Shown here one piece after another: positions 7,767 to 15,315 of a DNA stretch of 24,139 bases; the first letter of the stretch is position 1; each line of letters opens with the position of its first letter. This DNA is from JBCBZH01 sp039815415 (lineage in GTDB: Bacteria; Bacteroidota; Rhodothermia; Rhodothermales; Rubricoccaceae): NCBI GenBank assembly GCA_039815415.1, contig JBCBZH010000030.1, positions 1 through 24,139 of the forward strand, given 5' to 3'. A program made the translations under genes and the position numbers. The notes beneath the pieces were generated by a model. It made no database searches, was not told the DNA's origin, and was given only the letters and a program-made list of their open reading frames with translations.

Positions 7767-7801
7767 TACCACTGACTACTGCCCATTGGCCACTGGCCGA
7801 T
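7767..7801. repeat. Heptamer string (GGCCACT type)
   Basis: Five consecutive 7-mers, TACCACT, GACTACT, GCCCATT, GGCCACT and GGCCGAT, occupy the spacer just downstream of the caspase stop codon (7807-7809 on the - strand). The words are close to the reverse complement of those at 7584-7611, so the two strings face each other across the convergent spacer. A decamer copy at 7742-7751 lies next to it. Confidence 0.5.
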
Positions 7802-7806
7802 CCCTC

Positions 7807-10800
7807 TCACCCCTCGAGCTGGCGAGTCACGGCATTCAGCAGGCGCTGCACCAGTTCGTCGAGATCCGATGCCTCCCCGGCTACCTCCACGTCCCCGACC
7901 GCCTCACCCCGGAGGAAGATGCGTGCCGTTACCGTGATAGACTCGCCAGCCCGACGGTAGCGCCCGACCAGCACGTGGGCTCCCTCTACGGCCTCAGCAT
8001 CGACGAACACGAGCGGCGCCGAGGCATCGCGCGCCTGCACCTCGCGCAGAGCGTCGTTCACGCGGCGCGTCAGGCCGAGGCCGTCGAAGAACGCATCGTC
8101 GTCCTGGAAGCGAGCGCGTACCACGAGCGGACGCGGCGACGCCAGCGGAATGCGCGCCTGATCCTCCGCTGTAATCCGCCCGACATCGAACGACTGGGCT
8201 CCACGCGGCGTCGCGACGATGGGCTGCTGCACGCCGCCGATGCCCTGCGCCAGCTCGGGGACGCGGTCCACGGCGAAGTTCAGGAGCGTCCCCACGTCCA
8301 CGTACTCGCCTTCGCGTAGTGCGCCGCCGCGCATCCCGAGAAGCAGGCTGTACGTCAGCAGCCCCTGCCCGAACCGGCTCGTCTCATAGGCCACGGCATC
8401 CGCCGCGCTTCCTGCGATCACGTAGAGACCCGAGCGGTCCTTCATCCGGTCCAGCGCGCGGATCTGCGAGCCGGGCACGGTCCGCTCCTCGGAGAGGCTG
8501 GAGACCGCCGCGCCCGAGTGGCAGGTGTCGAGGATGAGCAGCTGCTTCAGGGCGGGAACGTCCAGGAGCGCCTCCGTCAGCTCGTCGCTGGAGAGCGCCA
8601 CGCGCTGGCGAACCGCCGGGTCGGAGAGGTCCGCCGAGACGGCATCGCGGGTGAGGTAGTGGAAGTCTCCGCTCTCGCCGCCGGTGACGGTGCCGTGCCC
8701 GGCGAGGTACAGCACCACCAGATCGTCGGGCTGGGCAGACGCAGCGACGTCCGCCAGCGCGTCGAGGATGGCCGCTCGCGTGGGCAGGCCGTCCGACACC
8801 GAGGCTCCTTCGCCCCCAGCCAGAATGGTGACGTGCGTGCTCTCGGGACCAAACAGCCCTTCTGAGGCAACGCGGAGCGCCGTACCAAAGTCGGACGCGT
8901 CCTTGGCGGCGAATCGAAGGTCGAGCACGTTGCCTGCGTAGTCCCCAGCACCCACCACCACAGCCCAGAGCGCGGGCGGAGTGCCATCGTCGTCTTCCAC
9001 CTCGAGCCCGCCCACCTCAATGCCTCGGCTTGAGAGGAATCCATCAGCGTTTCGGGTGACCACCACCACGCGGTTGTCTGCCTCTGCCGAGAGAAACGGA
9101 TGCCCCGAGAGGTCCAGATCGAGGTCAAGCCCGTCTGCCCAAGGGTCCGCATTGGCGGGGCGCGCATCGGCGGTCACCTCCCGCCCATTGAGCAGCACCT
9201 GCACCGGCCCGATGCCTCCGCCCCGATTGACGAGCCGAATGCGAAACTGGCCGCGCCCGACCTGTTCGGTCTCGACGGTCGGATGGAGCCCCAGGTCTTC
9301 CGCCCCGATGCCTTCGATCTGGCGGAGAGGCTCGTCATTGAATCCGAACAGCTTGGCGAGCAGGCCGGGCTCGTAGTAGCGCTCTTTAAGCTGGTCAAGG
9401 TCGATGGTCTCCAGCCCAACGACCCAGTGCAGCCCGTCTACGGCCCCACCGTTGGATGCGTCGAAGCGTCCATCGGGTGTGATGACGGCCCAGGTGCCAT
9501 CGATAAACGACACGAGAACGGCCTCCTCGGCACCCGTTTCCAGGTCGTAGATCCGCACGCCGATGTCGTCCACGCTCATCACCGCCAGATGCTGCCCATC
9601 CGGGCTGAATTCGAGGAAGGTGTTGACGCTAATGACCGGCCAGGTCCATCGGCGCACCAATACGCCACTTCGAGCGTCCCAGAGCCACCCATGCGTCGAG
9701 CTGGCGACCATTACGTGGTCTCCCGAGGGGGCGATGGCGATGTCACTCGTGGAGTGCGCGTCGAGCGTATCCGCCAGCCCGATGAGCGGCGCGCCATCCA
9801 GCCCAGTCTCGACGTCTCGGAGTCGGAACACGACCGAGCTGTCGGGCGCGAACGATCCGCCGAGCATGAACCGTCCCGACCGCGACAAAGCAAAGGCAGT
9901 TACATCGGGCTCGCCCATGACCACCTGCGTGGAGTCGGAGGCGTCGAGCACGTTGCCACCTACGATCAGGCGGACCCGGCCATCGGGCAGAAAGGCGGCG
10001 TGGCGGCGACCGCCTCCCGGGCGCTCGATGGTGGCGATGGCTCGCTGAAGGTCGAAGTCCAGCACCCGAAGCGAATCCGCCATCTCGAGTACCACCCGCC
10101 CCTGCACGAGATCGCTGAGCCGGGTCAGGATGTCGTTGTTGCCAAGCGCCGGGACATCGAGACGGGCCTGCACGTCGCCCTCGACTTCGAGTGTGACGAC
10201 GCCATTCGCACCTGCAGACACCAGCGAATCCCCGGACGCGACGGCATCGAGGACCCACCCGTCCAAGCTCGAGGACCGCGCGGACTCGCGACCGGTGCGG
10301 AGATCCCACACCACAGACCGCCGTTCCCAGGACCCAAGCGCGAGCTGCCCGATGTCCGAAAAGCTGGCCCGTGCGGCCCCCATCGTCCGGCCATCGTAGC
10401 GGCGAACGCGTTCACCCGTGATGGCATCGACCATGTCGATGGGCGCCGTGACCCCATTCCACGAGCTGGTGAGAAACACCGGACGCCCGTTCTGGAAGCC
10501 CGTGCCAATGGTGGTCTCAGGCTTGTTCAGAAACATCTGTTGCTCGCGGTCCCAGATCTGGTAGCCCGGCACGCGCAAGTAGCGCCCCGACGGACCGAAC
10601 TCCATGCCCATCCGCGTGTCATCCCCGAGGTCCTCCAGCACAATCGTGTCGAGGGCCTCCCCCGTCGCGGTGTCCATCACCAGCGCGACGATCTGGCGAT
10701 CCTCTCCCTCGCCTCGGATTCCGAACAGTCCGACCATCGAATCGTCGGGCGCCCGGTCAATGGCCCCGAGAGCCGTCAGCCCCGTTGCCCCCCGAAACAC

Positions 10801-11409
10801 CGTCTTTCCGGTTCGGGAATCCCAGACCTGACCCTCACCATCGGAGAACACGGCTCCGAACCCGTAGCGCTGATCCGCGAATGACGCTTCAACGACGGTA
10901 TCCATCGACCGTCCAAGCGGCACGCGGTGGGGTGGCTCCGTGGTCCCGAGTTGCGTCACCACCAGCGCGTTGTCGCCGTCCTGGAGGACGCGCATGACCG
11001 GGCCGATGTCAAGCGCCGCCGCGAGGGGCGCTGCTCCCAATGTCTCATTGATGTCGGCTCCTCCGGGCTCTTCCGGTTCCGCAATGGCGCCGGTCCGAAC
11101 GTCCCACAGGCTGAGACGCCCATCCCCACCGCGCGTAACGAGGTAGAGCCCGTCGGTGGCAAAGCCCACCAGCTCGAGGTCTTGAATGCCTGGGGTCAGG
11201 CGCATCAACTCGCGTCCGGAGTTCGTTTCCCAGACCACCCAACGGTCGTCGCCGAGCGTCGCCATCGTCCGGCCGTCCGGCGCCATCAGCGCGATGTCCA
11301 CATCGTAAACGTGTCCTTGCTGGGCGACCAGACGAGGGACCTGGGCGGACGCTGTGCTGCTGACGATGCACGCCAGTACGAGAGCAAGGAGAGAGCAGAG
11401 ACGACGCAT
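7807..11409 (-). CDS. Exported WD40 beta-propeller/caspase-family (C14) protein
   Basis: The 1200-residue product starts with a clear signal peptide (about 1-22, ending in ASA before QVPRL). Residues about 25-640 hold repeated WD40-type blades (for example PDGRTMATLGDDRWVVW). An Ig-like beta region lies around 700-795. A caspase-like domain runs from about 805 to 1065, with WAVVVGAGDYAG at its start, the histidine motif YLAGHGT (His905) and the cysteine motif LILDTCHSGA (Cys963). Both dyad residues are present, so it should be active. A C-terminal segment of about 115 residues (LVGRYRRAGESITVTARIF) resembles the TolB-N/FlgO-type domain found on some multi-domain signalling proteins. Metacaspase-like proteases with propellers are known from bacterial signalling and conflict settings. 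Export implies action in the periplasm or outside the cell. It converges on the Hsp70/adaptor genes. Several long open frames on the opposite strand are GC-driven shadows. Confidence 0.93.
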   Translation of the reverse strand: MRRLCSLLALVLACIVSSTASAQVPRLVAQQGHVYDVDIALMAPDGRTMATLGDDRWVVWETNSGRELMRLTPGIQDLELVGFATDGLYLVTRGGDGRLSLWDVRTGAIAEPEEPGGADINETLGAAPLAAALDIGPVMRVLQDGDNALVVTQLGTTEPPHRVPLGRSMDTVVEASFADQRYGFGAVFSDGEGQVWDSRTGKTVFRGATGLTALGAIDRAPDDSMVGLFGIRGEGEDRQIVALVMDTATGEALDTIVLEDLGDDTRMGMEFGPSGRYLRVPGYQIWDREQQMFLNKPETTIGTGFQNGRPVFLTSSWNGVTAPIDMVDAITGERVRRYDGRTMGAARASFSDIGQLALGSWERRSVVWDLRTGRESARSSSLDGWVLDAVASGDSLVSAGANGVVTLEVEGDVQARLDVPALGNNDILTRLSDLVQGRVVLEMADSLRVLDFDLQRAIATIERPGGGRRHAAFLPDGRVRLIVGGNVLDASDSTQVVMGEPDVTAFALSRSGRFMLGGSFAPDSSVVFRLRDVETGLDGAPLIGLADTLDAHSTSDIAIAPSGDHVMVASSTHGWLWDARSGVLVRRWTWPVISVNTFLEFSPDGQHLAVMSVDDIGVRIYDLETGAEEAVLVSFIDGTWAVITPDGRFDASNGGAVDGLHWVVGLETIDLDQLKERYYEPGLLAKLFGFNDEPLRQIEGIGAEDLGLHPTVETEQVGRGQFRIRLVNRGGGIGPVQVLLNGREVTADARPANADPWADGLDLDLDLSGHPFLSAEADNRVVVVTRNADGFLSSRGIEVGGLEVEDDDGTPPALWAVVVGAGDYAGNVLDLRFAAKDASDFGTALRVASEGLFGPESTHVTILAGGEGASVSDGLPTRAAILDALADVAASAQPDDLVVLYLAGHGTVTGGESGDFHYLTRDAVSADLSDPAVRQRVALSSDELTEALLDVPALKQLLILDTCHSGAAVSSLSEERTVPGSQIRALDRMKDRSGLYVIAGSAADAVAYETSRFGQGLLTYSLLLGMRGGALREGEYVDVGTLLNFAVDRVPELAQGIGGVQQPIVATPRGAQSFDVGRITAEDQARIPLASPRPLVVRARFQDDDAFFDGLGLTRRVNDALREVQARDASAPLVFVDAEAVEGAHVLVGRYRRAGESITVTARIFLRGEAVGDVEVAGEASDLDELVQRLLNAVTRQLEG

Positions 11410-11640
11410 GGGGCGAAAGGTATTTCACCTCGATGGGCCGACGAGCCAGCGTCTTTCGCCAGCTCGATGCGAGGTCTGTCCTGCCACCTACAAATCGGAT
11501 GCATCGAGCTGATGGTGGATGCCCGTCTTCGGTTTAGGGCGGAAACGACTCTGGAAGCGCTTCGTATCTATCAGCAACCCGGAACGAGCTGGCGGCCGGA
11601 CCCGCCCGCCCGTAAACGGTACGACGCTTCGCTTTCTGCC

Positions 11641-12864
11641 ATGAGCACACCCACGCACGATCCCGCACACACCCTTCCCAAGCCTGCCCCTGCGAAGGCA
11701 GGGGGTGATGGCGCCTCGCCTGAGGCCGACCTTCCCGATCTCACCCGCGCGCCCGACGCCGTCGCTCCCGACGAGGACTTCCTGCCCTTGAAGGGCACCG
11801 ACTACATCGAGTTCTACGTCGGCAACTCCAAGCAGGCAGCGCACTACTTCGCGCAAGACTTCGGCTTCACGCCGGTCGCGTACCTCGGGCCCGAGACCGG
11901 CCACCGCGACCAGATGAGCTACATGCTCCAGCAGGACAAGATTCGGTTCGTCCTCACCAGTCCGATGGGCCCCGACGGCCCCATCGCCGAGCACGTCCGC
12001 CTCCACGGCGACGGCGTCAAGGACCTGGCCCTCTGGGTGGACGATGCCGTGAGTGCGTTCGAGGAGACCACAAAACGAGGCGGCATCCCGGTCCGCGAGC
12101 CCGAGACCCTGGAAGACGAGCACGGCTCTGTGACACTCAGCGCCATTGCGACGTACGGAGAGACCATCCACACGTTCGTCGATCGCTCGAACTACCACGG
12201 CCCCTTCCTCCCTGGCTTCCGTGCCATCGAGGACCCCGACTACGTGCCCAAGCCGGTCGGCCTGAAGTACGTCGATCATTGCGTGGGCAACGTCCACCTG
12301 GGCGACATGAACAAATTCGTCCAGTACTACGCGGACGTGATGGGCTTCAAGAACCTCATCTCGTTCGACGACGAGGACATCTCGACCGAGTACACAGCGC
12401 TCATGTCGAAAGTGATGTCCAACGGCAACGAGCGGGTCAAATTCCCGATCAACGAGCCGGCTCAGGGCAAGAAGAAGTCCCAGATCGAGGAGTACCTGGA
12501 CTACTACCACGGCGCAGGCGTCCAGCACATCGCGCTGGCGACCGACGACATCCTCGCCACCGTCGGCGCCATGCGGCAGCGCGGCATCGACTTCCTTCAC
12601 GTCCCGACGAACTACTACGACGAGCTGCAGGAGCGCGTCGGCCAGATCGACGAGAACGTGGACGAGCTGGCGAAGCTCGGCATCCTGGTGGACCGCGACC
12701 CGGACGGTTACCTGCTGCAGATCTTTACCAAGCCCATCGGCAACCGCCCGACGGTCTTCTTCGAGATCATCCAGCGCAAGGGCGCCCGCTCGTTCGGCAA
12801 GGGCAACTTCAAGGCGCTGTTCGAGGCCATCGAGCGCGAACAGGCGGCCCGCGGAAACCTCTAG
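11641..12864 (+). CDS. hppD: 4-Hydroxyphenylpyruvate dioxygenase
   Basis: This Fe(II) enzyme (EC 1.13.11.27) converts 4-hydroxyphenylpyruvate to homogentisate in tyrosine degradation. The 407-residue product shows the two vicinal-oxygen-chelate domains. The three iron ligands are visible: His213 in KYVDHCVGNV, His296 in GVQHIALATDDI and Glu375 in VFFEIIQRKG, followed by the conserved GNFKALFEAIEREQ tail. The ATG at 11641 leaves a Pro/Ala/Asp-rich N-terminal extension of about 45 residues before GTDYIEFYVGN; the frame stays open far upstream, but those codons lie antisense to the caspase gene and in the spacer. No Shine-Dalgarno is visible. The next enzyme of the pathway follows 75 bp downstream on the same strand. 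Divergent from the caspase gene across a 231-bp spacer carrying two decamer copies (11457-11466 and 11585-11594). Confidence 0.96.
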   Translation: MSTPTHDPAHTLPKPAPAKAGGDGASPEADLPDLTRAPDAVAPDEDFLPLKGTDYIEFYVGNSKQAAHYFAQDFGFTPVAYLGPETGHRDQMSYMLQQDKIRFVLTSPMGPDGPIAEHVRLHGDGVKDLALWVDDAVSAFEETTKRGGIPVREPETLEDEHGSVTLSAIATYGETIHTFVDRSNYHGPFLPGFRAIEDPDYVPKPVGLKYVDHCVGNVHLGDMNKFVQYYADVMGFKNLISFDDEDISTEYTALMSKVMSNGNERVKFPINEPAQGKKKSQIEEYLDYYHGAGVQHIALATDDILATVGAMRQRGIDFLHVPTNYYDELQERVGQIDENVDELAKLGILVDRDPDGYLLQIFTKPIGNRPTVFFEIIQRKGARSFGKGNFKALFEAIEREQAARGNL

Positions 12865-12878
12865 GGGCGAAGTGGCAA

Positions 12879-12905
12879 GGGGGAAGAGCGAAGAGGCTCT
12901 CCCCC
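12879..12905. other. Stem-loop between hppD and hmgA
   Basis: GGGGG (12879-12883) and AGAGC (12885-12889) pair with GCTCT (12896-12900) and CCCCC (12901-12905), leaving one bulged A and a 6-base loop. It lies 14 bases after the hppD stop and could weaken or modulate read-through into hmgA. There is no T-tract, so it is not called a terminator. Confidence 0.45.
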
Positions 12906-12934
12906 ATCCCCCTTCCCTCATCCCCCTTCCCATA
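12900..12934. repeat. Five-copy pyrimidine heptamer string upstream of hmgA
   Basis: Five uninterrupted 7-mers (TCCCCCA, TCCCCCT, TCCCTCA, TCCCCCT, TCCCATA) end five bases before the hmgA ATG at 12940. They occupy the place where a Shine-Dalgarno sequence would be expected and contain none. The string is related in pattern to the G-rich heptamers at 2182-2209 when read on the other strand. Confidence 0.65.
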
Positions 12935-12939
12935 CAGAC

Positions 12940-14208
12940 ATGGCTTTCTATTTCCGCCTTGGGGACATCCCCCCCAAGCGCCACACCCAGTTCCGCCGCC
13001 CGGATGGCGCGCTCTACACCGAGGAGGTTCTCGGCGAAGAGGGCTTCTCGGGCATCGGCTCCATCGCGTATCACATCCACCCGCCCACGCTCGTTGAGGC
13101 CGTGGAGGAGCCGGAGACCTTCGGCCCGGAGTACGTCGAAGACGCCTTCCTGAAGCACCGCCACTTCCTCGGGCCGAAGGTGGAGCCGGGGGGCGACTGG
13201 CTCACGGGCCGCCGCTACATCATGGGCAACAAGGACATCGACATGGCGCTCTGCGCGCCCACCAGCTCGATGCCTGAAGACGTGTTCTACAAGAACGCCA
13301 CCCACGACGAGATGGTGTTCGTCCACGATGGCGAGGGCCGCCTGGAGACCGTTCTCGGCACCGTGGAGTTTCGCCAGGGCGACTACGTCCACGTGCCGCG
13401 CACGCTCACCCACCGCTGGGTGTTTACCGGCGACGTGCAGCCGCGCCTGCTGGTGATGGAAGCGCCAACCGACTTCCGTCCGCCCAAGCGCTACCGCAAC
13501 GACATGGGCCAGCTCCTGGAAAACAGCCCCTACTGCGAGCGCGACTTCCGCCCGCCGACCGAGTTGAACACCATTGACCAGGAAGGGCGCTTCACGGTCA
13601 AGATCAAGAAGCACGGCAAGCTGTTTCCGTTCGTGTACCGCTACCACCCCTTCGATGTGGTCGGCTGGGACGGCTACATGTACCCGACGGCGTTCTCGAT
13701 CCACGACTTCGAGCCGATCACGGGGCGCGTCCACCAGCCCCCGCCGGTCCACCAGACCTTCGAGGCGCGTGGGTTCGTCGTGTGCTCGTTCGTGCCGCGC
13801 CTGTTCGACTACCACCCGCTCGCCATCCCGGCGCCCTACAACCACTCCAACATCGACTCGGACGAGGTCCTCTACTACGCCGAGGGTGACTTCATGAGTC
13901 GGAAGGGCATCGGACGAGGCAGCTTCACGCTCCACCCCGGTGGCATCCCGCACGGCCCGCATCCTGGGACGACGGAAGCCTCCATCGGCGCCAAGGAGAC
14001 GCACGAGCTGGCGGTGATGGTGGACACCTTCGCGCCGCTCAAGCTGACGAAGACCGCGCTGGAAGTCGAAGACGAGGACTACATCCTCTCGTGGCAACCG
14101 GAGCGCCACGGCCACCCGCTGCCAGACGCGGCTCCCATTCCGCCGGGCGTCGAGCTCGGCGGAGACGGCCACGTGGGCACGGGCCCAGCCATCGATGCCT
14201 CGCGCTAA
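12940..14208 (+). CDS. hmgA: Homogentisate 1,2-dioxygenase
   Basis: This Fe(II) ring-cleavage enzyme (EC 1.13.11.5) opens homogentisate to maleylacetoacetate, directly after the HppD step. The 422-residue product is about the usual length. It carries the cupin-type metal site near the C-terminal half: PAPYNHSNIDSDEVLYY with His302 and a following Glu309, and GGIPHGPHPG with His338. N-terminal landmarks include IAYHIHPP and DEMVFVHDGEG. The ATG at 12940 starts a recognisable N-terminus, MAFYFRLGDIPPKRHTQFR. It probably shares a transcript with hppD. The 3' side carries a strong hairpin, which suggests the transcript ends there. Fumarylacetoacetase and maleylacetoacetate isomerase are not nearby. 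Confidence 0.95.
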   Translation: MAFYFRLGDIPPKRHTQFRRPDGALYTEEVLGEEGFSGIGSIAYHIHPPTLVEAVEEPETFGPEYVEDAFLKHRHFLGPKVEPGGDWLTGRRYIMGNKDIDMALCAPTSSMPEDVFYKNATHDEMVFVHDGEGRLETVLGTVEFRQGDYVHVPRTLTHRWVFTGDVQPRLLVMEAPTDFRPPKRYRNDMGQLLENSPYCERDFRPPTELNTIDQEGRFTVKIKKHGKLFPFVYRYHPFDVVGWDGYMYPTAFSIHDFEPITGRVHQPPPVHQTFEARGFVVCSFVPRLFDYHPLAIPAPYNHSNIDSDEVLYYAEGDFMSRKGIGRGSFTLHPGGIPHGPHPGTTEASIGAKETHELAVMVDTFAPLKLTKTALEVEDEDYILSWQPERHGHPLPDAAPIPPGVELGGDGHVGTGPAIDASR

Positions 14209-14214
14209 AGGAGG

Positions 14215-14252
14215 TCCGCCCGCCCCGGGCTACCAACTCCGGGGCGGGCGGA
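14215..14252 (+). terminator. Strong hairpin terminator after hmgA
   Basis: A perfect 14-bp GC-rich stem (TCCGCCCGCCCCGG at 14215-14228 with its exact reverse complement at 14239-14252) encloses a 10-base loop and starts 7 bases past the hmgA stop. No T-run follows (TAAAGGG), so it may stall or protect the 3' end rather than act as a classic intrinsic terminator. Confidence 0.75.
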
Positions 14253-14265
14253 TAAAGGGTCAGGT

Positions 14266-14301
14266 GGGTCTAGCAGCGATCAGCCTGACTGAACACTCCC
14301 T
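14266..14301 (+). other. Conserved post-hairpin block, copy 1
   Basis: GGGTCTAGCAGCGATC at 14266-14281 followed by CACTCCCT at 14294-14301 lies just downstream of the hmgA hairpin. Nearly the same two words, in the same order and strand and again right after a GC-rich hairpin, occur at 20934-20964. Function unknown. Confidence 0.5.
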
Positions 14302-14420
14302 TTCCCACGCCTGTGCCAACCGGGTGGGGAGGCGTTTACTCCAGCTGACGGGGCACACGGTTGCGACACGCCAGCGCGTTGAACCCCCATCGCACCGCGT
14401 CGTCTCGGTTTGAGGCGCCT

Positions 14421-14451
14421 CGAGCTGGCGACCTGAGTCCTCGTCAGCTCG
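14421..14451. repeat. Inverted pair of the iterated motif
   Basis: CGAGCTGGCGA at 14421-14431 faces TCGTCAGCTCG at 14441-14451 across 9 bases, an 11-bp stem with one mismatch. It sits in the 284-bp spacer upstream of the intradiol dioxygenase gene. The rest of that spacer holds the hmgA hairpin and the conserved block; no promoter could be called with confidence. Confidence 0.6.
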
Positions 14452-14492
14452 ACGGCGGAGCGCTCCTCTTGTCCACTCAGCCTACACCGGAT

Positions 14493-15269
14493 ATGGATCA
14501 CGACGACCTTCCCATCGGACGCCTGCTCTCTAGACGTGAGGCCGTTGCGCTGCTCGGGGCAGGAGGCGCAGCTCTGCTGTTCGGGTGTGGCACCAGCTCG
14601 GCAGAGAACGCCAGCGCGTCGCCGGTTGCTTCTGCTGAATCGCCGTGCCTCGTCAAACCCGAAGCAACGGAAGGCCCGTTCTTCTTCGAGGGAGACCTGC
14701 TCCGCCAGGACATCCGGATGGACTCCGCCACCGGCGCCCTGAGTCCGGGGCTCCCACTGACACTGACCATCGGCGTCTCGCAGGTGACCGATGGGGCCTG
14801 TGTGCCGCTGCCGGACGCGATCGTAGACATCTGGCACTGCGACGCCCGAGGCGCCTACTCTGGGTATGCGCAGGAACGCACCGAGGGACTCGATTTCCTC
14901 CGAGGATTCCAACGGACCGATGCCTCCGGCGAGGCCTCCTTCACGACCATCTACCCAGGCTGGTACACAGGCCGCGCCGTCCACATTCACCTGAAGGTGC
15001 GCACCGGCGAGGGAGCGGATGCCTACGAGTTCACCTCCCAGCTGTACTTCCCCGACACGGTCACCGACGAGGTGTTCGCCAACGACCTGTACGCTCGCGC
15101 CAACACAGACCGCCGCGTGCGGAACGCTCAGGACGGCATCTATGCTCGGGGTGGAGGACCTCAACTCCTCCTCGCCCCGGAGCGCGACGGCGACGGCTAC
15201 CGCGCTCGCTTCGATTTCGGCCTGGACCTCTCGGATACTCGAACGGGCGCGAGCGACCGCTGGGGCTGA
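14493..15269 (+). CDS. Intradiol ring-cleavage dioxygenase, predicted Tat-type lipoprotein
   Basis: The 258-residue product belongs to the Fe(III) intradiol dioxygenase family (protocatechuate 3,4-/catechol 1,2-dioxygenase superfamily). The four expected iron ligands are visible: Tyr122 in GAYSGY, Tyr158 in YPGWYTGR, and His164 and His166 in VHIHLKV; EGPFFFEGDLLRQDI is the usual N-terminal landmark. The N-terminus has a twin-arginine-like SRREAVALLG followed by a lipobox LLFGC, so it is probably exported folded with its metal and attached by lipid. ATG 14493 was chosen because it places this signal at the N-terminus. The frame is open further upstream, but that part has no protein-like features. 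Exported intradiol homologues are common; the substrate cannot be told from sequence. An acyl-CoA synthetase follows 46 bases downstream. Confidence 0.9.
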   Translation: MDHDDLPIGRLLSRREAVALLGAGGAALLFGCGTSSAENASASPVASAESPCLVKPEATEGPFFFEGDLLRQDIRMDSATGALSPGLPLTLTIGVSQVTDGACVPLPDAIVDIWHCDARGAYSGYAQERTEGLDFLRGFQRTDASGEASFTTIYPGWYTGRAVHIHLKVRTGEGADAYEFTSQLYFPDTVTDEVFANDLYARANTDRRVRNAQDGIYARGGGPQLLLAPERDGDGYRARFDFGLDLSDTRTGASDRWG

Positions 15270-15315
15270 GTGGAGCCACAGGCACGATCTTGAGTCTCTA
15301 CACTTCCCGACTCGG

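Noticed and set aside
9100..10884. A 594-codon + strand frame inside the caspase gene
   Set aside because: Its product is rich in Arg, Pro, Gly and His with no recognisable motif, and it lies wholly within the WD40-caspase coding region.
10927..11640. N-terminal extension of the hppD frame by about 240 codons
   Set aside because: The extension runs antisense to the start of the caspase gene and through the spacer; the product does not look like protein, whereas ATG 11641 gives a normal-length HppD.
11488..14172. An 894-codon open frame on the - strand opposite hppD and hmgA
   Set aside because: It is antisense to two genes with certain identity, its translation is low-complexity (Val/Leu/Arg/Glu/Asp/His-rich) with no domain, and long antisense frames are expected in DNA this GC-rich.
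14207..14215. Perfect Shine-Dalgarno-like AAAGGAGGT right after the hmgA stop
   Set aside because: No start codon follows at usable distance; the sequence leads straight into a 14-bp hairpin, and other genes here do not use SD sequences.
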